Shown one piece after another: positions 29,118 to 35,794 of a stretch of DNA of 64,000 nucleotides. The notes beneath the pieces are model-generated. The model worked only from the letters and a program-made list of their open reading frames with translations. It searched no databases and was not told where the DNA came from. The position numbers and the translations under genes were made by a program. Origin of the DNA: Brevundimonas mediterranea (GTDB lineage Bacteria > Pseudomonadota > Alphaproteobacteria > Caulobacterales > Caulobacteraceae); assembly GCF_011064825.1 (NCBI RefSeq), contig NZ_CP048751.1, positions 2,852,001 through 2,916,000 on the forward strand, written 5' to 3'. Every line of letters starts with the position of its first letter. Within the stretch, counting starts at the first letter, position 1.

Positions 29118-30914
29118 TCAAACCGACTGGAGGGCGCGCAGGGCGTCCACCAGACCCGCTCCTTGGAAATGACGCTCGCGCCCCAGGTCTGTGGCGGTCG
29201 AGATGATGATGGCCTTCACCCGACGAGGATCGCTCACCAGTTCCGGGTGGCGCGCCATCAGAAGGGCGGCCACTCCGGAGACATGAGGAGCCGACATGCT
29301 CGTCCCGTCGAGGCGCCCAAAGCCGAGATTGGGCAGGGGGCCGTCGATCCGCTCCCCTGGCGCCACGACATCGGGCTTGGCGCGGCCATCTCCGGTCGGT
29401 CCTCGCGACGAGAAGAAGCTGACCCCGTATTCGTGAGGTCGTTCCCGATGGGTCGCGCCGACCGTGATCACGGCTTCCGCATTGCCGGGATCCGAAATCG
29501 ACATGGCGGCGTAGCCTTCGAAGGCGCCTGCGGCCGTGGTGAAACTGTGCGACCCCCAGTTCCCGGCCGCGGCGACGACGGTCACGCCTGAGGCCACCGT
29601 CGTCTCGCACGCCAGGCAGACCGGCGTGCGGCCACAGGCGTAGTTCGCCTTATCGTGCAGCAGGCCGATCGAAAGATTGACGCCGTGGATCGCAATATGG
29701 CGGTTGCGGGTGTTCATCCACCGGACGAACTCGAGGGCGGCGATCACGGCGAATTCGGTGGCGTCAACACTGTTGCCCAGGACGCGCAGATCAATGAGCC
29801 TGAGGTCCGGGCAAACCCCGCGATAGATCGTCTTGTCGCCGTCCCGCCAGTCGCCGGCGAGCACCCCGGCGACATGGGTGCCATGGCCTTCGACCCGGCC
29901 GGCGGCGTCCGACTGCAGCTTGTCCGGGGCGGTCTCGAGGAGCCGGGACAGCGCATCCCAGTCGTACGGTCGGCCCCGACGCGCGTCCGCCTGCAGTCGT
30001 CCAAGCCAGTCGCTCGCTTCTGAGGTTGAAACCTGCAGGCCGCTCGCCACCTCCGCGAGGATGGCGTCATAGGCGGCAGGGTCCAGCAACGCATCATAGG
30101 ACGCCAGGTCGCGGAGGCGTGTGAAGTCGAACGCTTGGTCGATCCGGGTCGCGAAGCCCGCCTTGCCATGGTCCCGAAAAGCGGGATGGGCGCCGTCGAT
30201 GCCGGAATCGACGACCGCCCAGGTCAACGCGCGGCAGCTGATGTCGAACACGCGTTGAGCGGCGTCGGCCTTGATGGTCTCGACCGACACGCCAAGCGTC
30301 TCTACGGGCCGGTTCAAGGACACCCGCCAGATGAGCGGCGGATCCGCCTTCGGCTGCTGGCGATTGGGATCGGGAAAATCGACCGGCGTATCCTCCTGCG
30401 CCAACTCGGACCAGACGGGGCGGCGCGCAGTCTGGATGAGTAGGACGACGAGGGCCGTCCGCAGCGTCGGGGACAGCCGGCCCGCATTCGCAAGGCCGAA
30501 ATCGAGAAGCTCCCCTATGCTCACCTGTCCTGGCGACAGGTCTCCCAGGGTCATGAGGTGTGTCCTCAGCAGATCGAAGAGCTCGCTCGCCGCATGACTG
30601 AAATCCAAGCCCGTCGCAGGAAGGACGACCTGGACGAAGGCGTCGAACGTGAGCCTGACGGCGACGGCGCCTTCGAGGGGAAACAGGCCCGAGCCTCGCG
30701 CGGCCTCGCGTTCGGACAGCGCCTTGAAGATGTGGGCGGCGAGGCTGGAGGCTTCGGTCGCGTCATACGGCGCGAGCAGCAGGTCCGGCCGCACTTCCCC
30801 CTTGGCGTAGGCTGACCAGACATCAATCGCCACCGAGTTTTCGTTCAGCAGGCGCGGTCCGGCTCGGCCCGCAAGAAGCAGTTGCCTGACAACGTCCGGA
30901 TCAAACCTGGCCAT
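29118..30914 (-). CDS. Subtilisin-like S8 serine protease with an unassigned N-terminal domain
   Basis: 598 residues without a signal peptide, so probably cytoplasmic. Residues 1 to about 190 form a helical region I cannot assign. The S8 domain carries Asp236 (AVVDSGID), His344 (GHGTHVAG), the oxyanion Asn452 (AAAGNWG) and Ser539 (GTSMSAPHVSG). A helix-rich insert of about 100 residues separates Asp and His, longer than in subtilisins. All catalytic residues are intact. Lack of export and the partner MBL gene suggest an intracellular effector rather than a secreted degradative enzyme. Flanked by ardC and oriT/mob genes. Confidence 0.88.
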   Translation of the reverse strand: MARFDPDVVRQLLLAGRAGPRLLNENSVAIDVWSAYAKGEVRPDLLLAPYDATEASSLAAHIFKALSEREAARGSGLFPLEGAVAVRLTFDAFVQVVLPATGLDFSHAASELFDLLRTHLMTLGDLSPGQVSIGELLDFGLANAGRLSPTLRTALVVLLIQTARRPVWSELAQEDTPVDFPDPNRQQPKADPPLIWRVSLNRPVETLGVSVETIKADAAQRVFDISCRALTWAVVDSGIDGAHPAFRDHGKAGFATRIDQAFDFTRLRDLASYDALLDPAAYDAILAEVASGLQVSTSEASDWLGRLQADARRGRPYDWDALSRLLETAPDKLQSDAAGRVEGHGTHVAGVLAGDWRDGDKTIYRGVCPDLRLIDLRVLGNSVDATEFAVIAALEFVRWMNTRNRHIAIHGVNLSIGLLHDKANYACGRTPVCLACETTVASGVTVVAAAGNWGSHSFTTAAGAFEGYAAMSISDPGNAEAVITVGATHRERPHEYGVSFFSSRGPTGDGRAKPDVVAPGERIDGPLPNLGFGRLDGTSMSAPHVSGVAALLMARHPELVSDPRRVKAIIISTATDLGRERHFQGAGLVDALRALQSV

Positions 30915-30956
30915 GCAACCGCCCTCCGACTGGAAGGGCTAAGCTTAACGCGGCTG

Positions 30957-30966
30957 GGTTGCAACC
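30957..30966. promoter_or_regulatory. Short perfect palindrome upstream of the S8 protease gene
   Basis: GGTTGCAACC, 43 bases upstream of the protease start codon in its promoter region. Possible operator; no cognate regulator is known. Confidence 0.3.
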
Positions 30967-31094
30967 GTGATCTAAAACCCTCTGTGTCGCGGGATCGCGC
31001 TCGCACCCACGAGATCGCCTCCGCCATCCGGCTGGGGCGCCCTTCAGGGCGGCGGGCGAGCGGCCGGTTTTGGCCGCCGAGGGGAGGGCGGGCA

Positions 31095-31144
31095 GCCCCG
31101 TAGGCCTACGGGGCGAAGGGAGGGAGGGTCTAGGGCAGGATAGG
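31095..31144. other. oriT: Origin of transfer (oriT): perfect palindrome plus RK2-type nic sequence
   Basis: A perfect 20-bp palindrome GCCCCGTAGGCCTACGGGGC spans 31095-31114. Nineteen bases on, the minus strand reads CCTATCCTGCCC (31144-31133), the same core as the RK2/IncP nic region (ATCCTG|C). By analogy the nick would fall between 31136 and 31135 on the minus strand. mobC begins 37 bases downstream and the relaxase follows, the normal layout of MOB_P transfer regions. Sequence match is seen directly; nicking is inferred. Confidence 0.8.
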
Positions 31145-31180
31145 CTTTGCGCCGGCAATGTCAGACAGGCTCCTCGCCCC

Positions 31181-31702
31181 ATGGACCGCATCACCCTCCG
31201 TCTTCCGACCGATCTCCTGGCCCGCTTCGACGCTGCAGCGACCGGGCAAGGCGGACGCTCGCGGTTGCTGCGCAAGCTTATGGAAGGGGCCGCCCAGGCG
31301 TCCTTACCAGCCCCGTCTGCAGCCCCGCTGACGGCCTCGGCGGCGAAACTGACCGTACGGTTGACGGGCGTCGATCTCGCGCGCCTGGAGGCCGAGGCGG
31401 GCGCTGTGGGCCTGTCCCGCACCCAATGGACGGTGGCGCTGATCCGGGCGCGGCTGCACGGCCGCCCCCAGCTTGGCCGTTTGGACGGGACGGCCTTTCT
31501 GGACGCGCGGCGCGAGCTGCGACGCATCGGCGTCAATATCAACCAGATCGCCCGTGCGATGAACACGGCGGTCCTGGAAGGCCAGGTGCTCGATCTGGAG
31601 GTGGCGCAACTCGCCGCCTTCCAGGTCGAGATCGCGGCCTGGATCGACGCCCTGGGCGACGCCTTCCGGGGCAATCTCGACTATTGGCGGAGGGGCGGGT
31701 GA
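31181..31702 (+). CDS. mobC: Mobilization accessory protein MobC
   Basis: 173 residues. The N-terminal ITLRLPTDLLARFDAAA and second LTVRLTGVDLARLEAEA blocks have the ribbon-helix-helix pattern of DNA-binding accessory proteins. The C-terminal REL RRIGVNINQIARAMN segment is diagnostic of MobC, which helps the relaxase open oriT DNA. ATG at 31181 is preferred over upstream starts because it begins directly at the conserved domain. Its stop overlaps the GTG start of the relaxase (GTGA), indicating coupled translation. Confidence 0.9.
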   Translation: MDRITLRLPTDLLARFDAAATGQGGRSRLLRKLMEGAAQASLPAPSAAPLTASAAKLTVRLTGVDLARLEAEAGAVGLSRTQWTVALIRARLHGRPQLGRLDGTAFLDARRELRRIGVNINQIARAMNTAVLEGQVLDLEVAQLAAFQVEIAAWIDALGDAFRGNLDYWRRGG

Positions 31703-32700
31703 CGGAGTTCTACGTCCTGCGCGGTTTCGAGGAGGCGCTGCGGCCGCCGGTCGATGTGCGTCGCGCCCGGATCACCCCGGCGGTGCTCGGCAAGGCCGGG
31801 ATGCGCGGCGAGGGCGAGGCCGCCGCCCGGGTCGCGCGGCTGGCGCGCCGCGTTCCGGAGGTGATGGTCAAGATCACCGGACGCACCCGCGACGCCGGTC
31901 ATCTGAAGGCGCATCTGGACTATATCAGCCGCAACGGCGCCCTTGATCTGGAAGGCCCCGACGGCGAGCGGCTGAAGGGCGCGCGCGACGTGGCAGGGCT
32001 GTCGCGCGACTGGGCCGAGGAGGCGGCCATGGAGCCGGGCCGTCGCTGCAACTCGCCCCTGTCCTTGTCCATCATCCTCAGCATGCCGGCCGGCGTGCAG
32101 CCGACGCGGGTCCGGGATGCGGCCCGGGCCTTCGCCGTCGCCACCTTCGGCGAACGTTTCGCCTATGTGTTCGCCCTGCACGACGAGGGGCGTCATCCGC
32201 ATGTTCATCTGACCGTGCGTGCGCTCGGCCGGGAAGGCGAACGGCTCAATCCCCGCAAGGCCGATCTGCAGGCCTGGCGCGAGGGGTTCGCCCGCGCCCT
32301 GCGGGATCGCGGCGTCGAGGCCGAGGCCACGCCGCGACGCGCGCGGGCCGTGACCCGCAAGGCCGAGCGCGGTCCGGTCCGGCGTATGCGCGAACGCTAT
32401 CTGGCGGGGCGGGGGCCGCTGCCTCGGGTGTTGGAGGCGGCGTACCGGCAGGCCTTGCGCGATGATGCGCGGCCGACGCCGTGGCGGGCAGCGATCCGAG
32501 CGCGGGAATTGGCGATCCGACGCGCGCTCGTGGCTGAGAGCCTGAGACTTCAGCGATCTGGAAAGGTCGAGGACCGGGTTCTCGGCGCGCTCGTCGAGCG
32601 GTTCACCCGATCGCGCCGCGAGCCGGAGACCCGGGAAGAGAGCCTGGTCCGGCGGCGGACGGATCCGGTCCGAGACGACAGAAGGGACCGGGAGCGGTAG
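31699..32700 (+). CDS. Relaxase/mobilization nuclease (MOB_P, VirD2-like)
   Basis: 333 residues from GTG at 31699. The relaxase domain has its metal-binding motif in ALHDEGRHPHVHLTVRA (three His), with LKAHLDYISRNG upstream and VQPTRVRDAARAF between. The nucleophilic Tyr is probably in the LDYISR segment. The C-terminal 120 residues are highly basic (Arg-rich) without recognisable primase or helicase domains, so it is a mobilization relaxase needing a helper conjugation system. No type IV secretion genes are in the window. Confidence 0.9.
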   Translation: MTEFYVLRGFEEALRPPVDVRRARITPAVLGKAGMRGEGEAAARVARLARRVPEVMVKITGRTRDAGHLKAHLDYISRNGALDLEGPDGERLKGARDVAGLSRDWAEEAAMEPGRRCNSPLSLSIILSMPAGVQPTRVRDAARAFAVATFGERFAYVFALHDEGRHPHVHLTVRALGREGERLNPRKADLQAWREGFARALRDRGVEAEATPRRARAVTRKAERGPVRRMRERYLAGRGPLPRVLEAAYRQALRDDARPTPWRAAIRARELAIRRALVAESLRLQRSGKVEDRVLGALVERFTRSRREPETREESLVRRRTDPVRDDRRDRER

Positions 32701-32760
32701 AGAGACACGGCGTGGCTGGAGATCCAGGATAGGGTATCGGCGTGGAGAGGATGCTTTTCA

Positions 32761-32805
32761 CAACTGATTTTGGTTGTTAATGGTCTGTACAACCGAATTT
32801 GGTTG
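32761..32805. promoter_or_regulatory. Two imperfect copies of a 16-bp inverted-repeat operator
   Basis: Copy 1 CAACTGATTTTGGTTG (32761-32776) and copy 2 CAACCGAATTTGGTTG (32790-32805) are 29 bases apart, so on nearly the same DNA face. Copy 2 extends to the 20-bp inverted repeat TACAACCGAATTTGGTTGTA (32788-32807). They lie in an AT-rich promoter-like stretch 45-90 bases upstream of the lipoprotein gene and 60 bases after the relaxase stop. Likely binding sites for a dimeric regulator. Confidence 0.6.
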
Positions 32806-32848
32806 TATTGTAGAGCGTCGCAGCGACGGCGTATGGAGACGGCGGAGC

Positions 32849-33301
32849 ATGAAACACCCGACGATCAGTCTCATAAGCCTCTTGGCTTTCGGGTCCGGTC
32901 TGGCCGGCTGTATGCCCGAAGAGGCGCTCAAACCGCCGGCGCAGGTGCAACTGGCCTGCGCCTTTGCGCAAGGCCAACCGACCATGGTTCTGGTCCTGGA
33001 TACCGGGCTCGAGACGGCGCAGTGGCTCAATCTCCCGGAGCCGAGGCAGGGGACGGTCCGCGCCGCCGCCCATCAGTATCAGCTGGAGTTTCCGGCGGTC
33101 GGACGCACGCCGGCCGTTCGCGCCCGGATTGATCGTTATGAGGCGACGATCATGCGGACCGTGGGCGTAGGCAAGACGGCCGTGTCGCAGTCGGGACGGT
33201 GCGCGAAGCAAAAGACGGGACGCCGTCTCTCCGTCCACCGTCAGGCGGACGACTTGGCCGTCGCTGTTGAACAGGACGGCGGACCGGCCCTGGGCGACTA
33301 G
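32849..33301 (+). CDS. Putative lipoprotein, C-terminus possibly replaced by recombination
   Basis: 150 residues beginning MKHPTISLISLLAFGSGLAGC, a type II signal peptide with lipobox GLAGC. The body (VQLACAFAQGQPTMVLVLDTGL) has no recognised family. The last 30 or so residues (RRLSVHRQADDLAVAVEQ) are antisense to what looks like a better protein on the other strand, so the natural C-terminus may have been lost at about 33200. Two operator repeats lie upstream. Confidence 0.55.
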   Translation: MKHPTISLISLLAFGSGLAGCMPEEALKPPAQVQLACAFAQGQPTMVLVLDTGLETAQWLNLPEPRQGTVRAAAHQYQLEFPAVGRTPAVRARIDRYEATIMRTVGVGKTAVSQSGRCAKQKTGRRLSVHRQADDLAVAVEQDGGPALGD

Positions 33302-33550
33302 TCTGGCATCCGGCGCGATCTTCAGACGGCGCGGCGACGGCCCAGCCTGGAACCAGGCGTCGACGGAGCCGGCGCGGCCCTTGAACAGGGGCGAGGCCCC
33401 CGCCCAGCCCCCCACGGCCGTGGCCATGCCCTGAAAATCCACAGGCGTCGTCGGATGGACCCCGGGCGGGGTGACGTCCTGGACAAGGCCGTTCGGGGCG
33501 ATCGCCAGCAGCCGGGCCGGGTCCCCTACGCGACCAGGCTCTGGAAATCG
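33215..33550 (-). pseudogene. Gene fragment of unknown family
   Basis: The minus strand here reads as a continuous protein-like stretch without a start: PARLLAIAPNGLVQDV, then TTPVDFQGMATAVGGWAG, VDAWFQAGPSPRRLKIAP and AVLFNSDGQVVRLTVDGE. Past about 33215 the same frame becomes antisense of the lipoprotein gene. Both ends look cut, so it is probably an internal piece of a lost gene. I do not recognise the family. Confidence 0.4.
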
Positions 33551-33606
33551 CGCCGCGCCGCCGTCGCGCGCTGTTCGTCCCCGCAGGTCTCGCCGTCGCC
33601 CTGGCG

Positions 33607-34065
33607 ATGACCATGGGGTCCTACGTCGGCCTGCACCATTTGATCTATGAGAGCACCGACCCGCATGTCGCGACCCTGCTGCGCGCGGAGTCCTCTAAAC
33701 ATCCTGAAACCGGAGCGGCGCCCGGAGCCTTCTGGCGCGGGCAGACCCACTACCACGGCAAGGCGGGCGCCACCCGAGCGCCTGGCGCCGGAGCGGCTGC
33801 GGCGATGCTGGCTCAGATGCAGCACATGCACGACGCCACCAACGCCGTGCAGGTGACCGGCGATCTCGATCACGATTTCACCGCCCTTATGATCCCCCAC
33901 CACCAGGCCGCGGTGGATATGGCCAACACCTATCTGGAAAGCGGCGCCGATCCGGAACTGCGCCGACTGGCGCAACATATTGTGGAGACCCAGCAGCAGG
34001 AGATTCGCCAGATGCGGGCCTATGGTGGAACACCGGCATCCGCGTCCTCGGCCCACGCCCATTGA
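33607..34065 (+). CDS. DUF305 family protein, probably 5'-truncated
   Basis: 152 residues from the first available ATG. The DUF305 core is clear: MLAQMQHMHDATN, DLDHDFTALMIPHHQAAVDMA and ADPELRRLAQHIVETQQQEI, ending in a His tail. DUF305 proteins are His-rich ferritin-like four-helix proteins often linked to copper. Upstream of the ATG the frame stays open and encodes the first half of a transmembrane segment (ALFVPAGLAVALA), but no ATG, GTG or TTG occurs before the stop. No ribosome-binding site precedes 33607. The true N-terminus seems lost at the mosaic junction. Confidence 0.75.
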   Translation: MTMGSYVGLHHLIYESTDPHVATLLRAESSKHPETGAAPGAFWRGQTHYHGKAGATRAPGAGAAAAMLAQMQHMHDATNAVQVTGDLDHDFTALMIPHHQAAVDMANTYLESGADPELRRLAQHIVETQQQEIRQMRAYGGTPASASSAHAH

Positions 34066-34214
34066 GGCCCCCGATGGAACCCGCCGCCGGCGTCTTGGGA
34101 CCGAACCTGAGGAATGTCGATTCGCGCCCACGACGGCGCCGGTCTTGACGACAGTCGCGCCTGAAGCCCGCCGTCGGTCTGGACCTCGGCGCCGGCTCCA
34201 GGGACGCGCGACGC

Positions 34215-34892
34215 TCAGCCCGACAGGCCGGCGAGAGGATCGACGCCGATCAGCCGGGGATGGAGCAGGATCAGGGTCCCGTAACAGACCAGGCCGGCCA
34301 GACCGCGCCACAGATCCGAGGGTCGAAAAAGGCTCAGGAACGGGGTGTCCCGGGTCGCTCTTCGCATGTCGCGCCACAGGTTTAGGCGTCTTGCGCCCTC
34401 GCGACGATCAATCATGGTCTGGCCGATTAGGGCCATGGCGCCGAGCAGCCCGAAGAGCGCGACATGGGCCAGATCGCCATTGGCGACGAGATGGGCCAGG
34501 GCCCACAAGGCCAGGGCCGTCAGGATGGGGTGGCGGATCCACCGGGTCAGGCCGGGGCGGGTCGGGTCGAAAGGCGCTGGGCCGCCGCCGCCTCCGAAGG
34601 AGAAGGGATTGGGCCGTCCGAGCGTCAAGGCGAGGATCAGAACCGCCGCGGCCATCGCCCCGAGGACCAAGAGGTTCTGCCAGGGGGCCCAGGGCCAGAT
34701 CATCAGGCGCGGCGCCCGGTTCGTCGCCATAATCAACCAGGCCAGAAGGCCCAGAGACAGAACCGAATAGATCCAAGTGAACCCCGTCTGTCCAAGCATC
34801 CGCTTCAGAGGCGCCCGAAGCCTCGGTCGAAGCGGTGCCCAGTGCGCGATGAAGAACGCCGCCAGGGCGGCGATGAACTCAATCCAATCCAC
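34215..34892 (-). CDS. nnrU: NnrU family membrane protein
   Basis: 225 residues with about six transmembrane segments. The hallmark is HPILTALALWALAHLVANGDLA with RREGARRL afterwards, matching the NnrU/isoprenylcysteine methyltransferase-like fold. nnrU is a denitrification-linked gene in alphaproteobacteria whose biochemical role is unresolved. It starts 51 bases after nrdG on the same strand and is probably the last gene of an nrdD-nrdD'-nrdG-nnrU unit. Confidence 0.88.
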   Translation of the reverse strand: MDWIEFIAALAAFFIAHWAPLRPRLRAPLKRMLGQTGFTWIYSVLSLGLLAWLIMATNRAPRLMIWPWAPWQNLLVLGAMAAAVLILALTLGRPNPFSFGGGGGPAPFDPTRPGLTRWIRHPILTALALWALAHLVANGDLAHVALFGLLGAMALIGQTMIDRREGARRLNLWRDMRRATRDTPFLSLFRPSDLWRGLAGLVCYGTLILLHPRLIGVDPLAGLSG

Positions 34893-34943
34893 GACAGGCT
34901 CCTGATCGAAGTCCGGGATCGGGCTCGGTCCGGCCCGTACGGG

Positions 34944-35591
34944 TCAGGCCGGGCCCCATTCCATCTCCTCATCCGTCACCTGCAGCCCGGAGTCCAGACA
35001 ACCTGTGGACCGAAAAGCCTGAAGCCGCGACGGACCGGCGCCTTCCTGTTCCAGGTCCTCGCGCAGACGGTCGAGACGCGACGCCGGATGCAGCCGAGGG
35101 TGGATCGTGGTGCGCAGATCGTGGGGTTTTCCACTATCCAACAGCAGCTGCAGGCTGGCGCGGGCGCGACGGCCGCTGCCGCGGGCGCGGGTCAGGTCGT
35201 CATAGTCGTCGAAGGCGGTCTTGACGTCGAAACCCACCCAATCCACCAGCGGCAGAACCCGCGCCAACCGCGACGGATAGGCGCCGCCGGTGTGCAGGCC
35301 GATGCGGAAGCCCAGAGATCGAACCTGGACGACGGCCTCGACCAGGCCTTTCTGCAATGTGGGTTCGCCGCCGCTGAAGACGACGGCGTCCAGCAGGCCG
35401 CGCCGACGACGCAGAAACTCGAGCGTCGCCGGCCAGGACAGAAGGGCGGCGCCTCTGACGGGCAGGAGGTGGGGATTGTGGCAGTAGCCGCAGCGCCAGG
35501 GACACCCCTGGCAAAAGACCGTCGCCGCCAACTGACCGGGCCAGTCGCAGACCGACAGAGGCTCGAACCCGCCGACGAGCAGCTCACTCAA
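34944..35591 (-). CDS. nrdG: Anaerobic ribonucleotide reductase activating enzyme (radical SAM)
   Basis: 215 residues starting with TTG at 35591 that overlaps the stop of the upstream small gene. The radical-SAM cluster motif is CQGCPWRCGYC (CxxxCxxC form), followed by FSGGEPTLQ for SAM binding. It uses a 4Fe-4S cluster and S-adenosylmethionine to generate the glycyl radical on NrdD. Here that glycine lies on the separate polypeptide encoded immediately upstream, so NrdG should act on that protein. Confidence 0.92.
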   Translation of the reverse strand: MSELLVGGFEPLSVCDWPGQLAATVFCQGCPWRCGYCHNPHLLPVRGAALLSWPATLEFLRRRRGLLDAVVFSGGEPTLQKGLVEAVVQVRSLGFRIGLHTGGAYPSRLARVLPLVDWVGFDVKTAFDDYDDLTRARGSGRRARASLQLLLDSGKPHDLRTTIHPRLHPASRLDRLREDLEQEGAGPSRLQAFRSTGCLDSGLQVTDEEMEWGPA

Positions 35592-35763
35592 GACCGGCGG
35601 CCCGTTCGCTGAAATAGAGACGCTCGCGGAACTCGCCCTTCTTGCCGAGATTGAACGACGAAACGGGGCGGTGATAGCCCATCACCCGCGTCCATACCTC
35701 GCAGGGTTGACGCTCGCTCTGGGGAATACGGTCCGCAGCTGAGGCGGGACGGTTCTGAGACAT
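35584..35763 (-). CDS. Stand-alone glycyl-radical domain of anaerobic ribonucleotide reductase
   Basis: 59 residues (MSQNRPASAADRIPQSERQP...). The block CEVWTRVMGYHRPV / SSFNLGKKGEFRERLYF is the C-terminal glycyl-radical segment normally fused to class III NrdD; Gly29 in RVMGY is the expected radical site. It has its own AGGAG ribosome-binding site seven bases before the ATG and starts 31 bases after the nrdD stop. It therefore looks like a real separate gene, not a sequencing frameshift. It overlaps nrdG (TTGAGTGA). The arrangement parallels GrcA/YfiD, a stand-alone radical domain for pyruvate formate-lyase, but here the large subunit lacks its own copy. Confidence 0.9.
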   Translation of the reverse strand: MSQNRPASAADRIPQSERQPCEVWTRVMGYHRPVSSFNLGKKGEFRERLYFSERAAGLE

Positions 35764-35794
35764 GATAAGCTCCTGGCTTTCGAAGGGGACAGCG

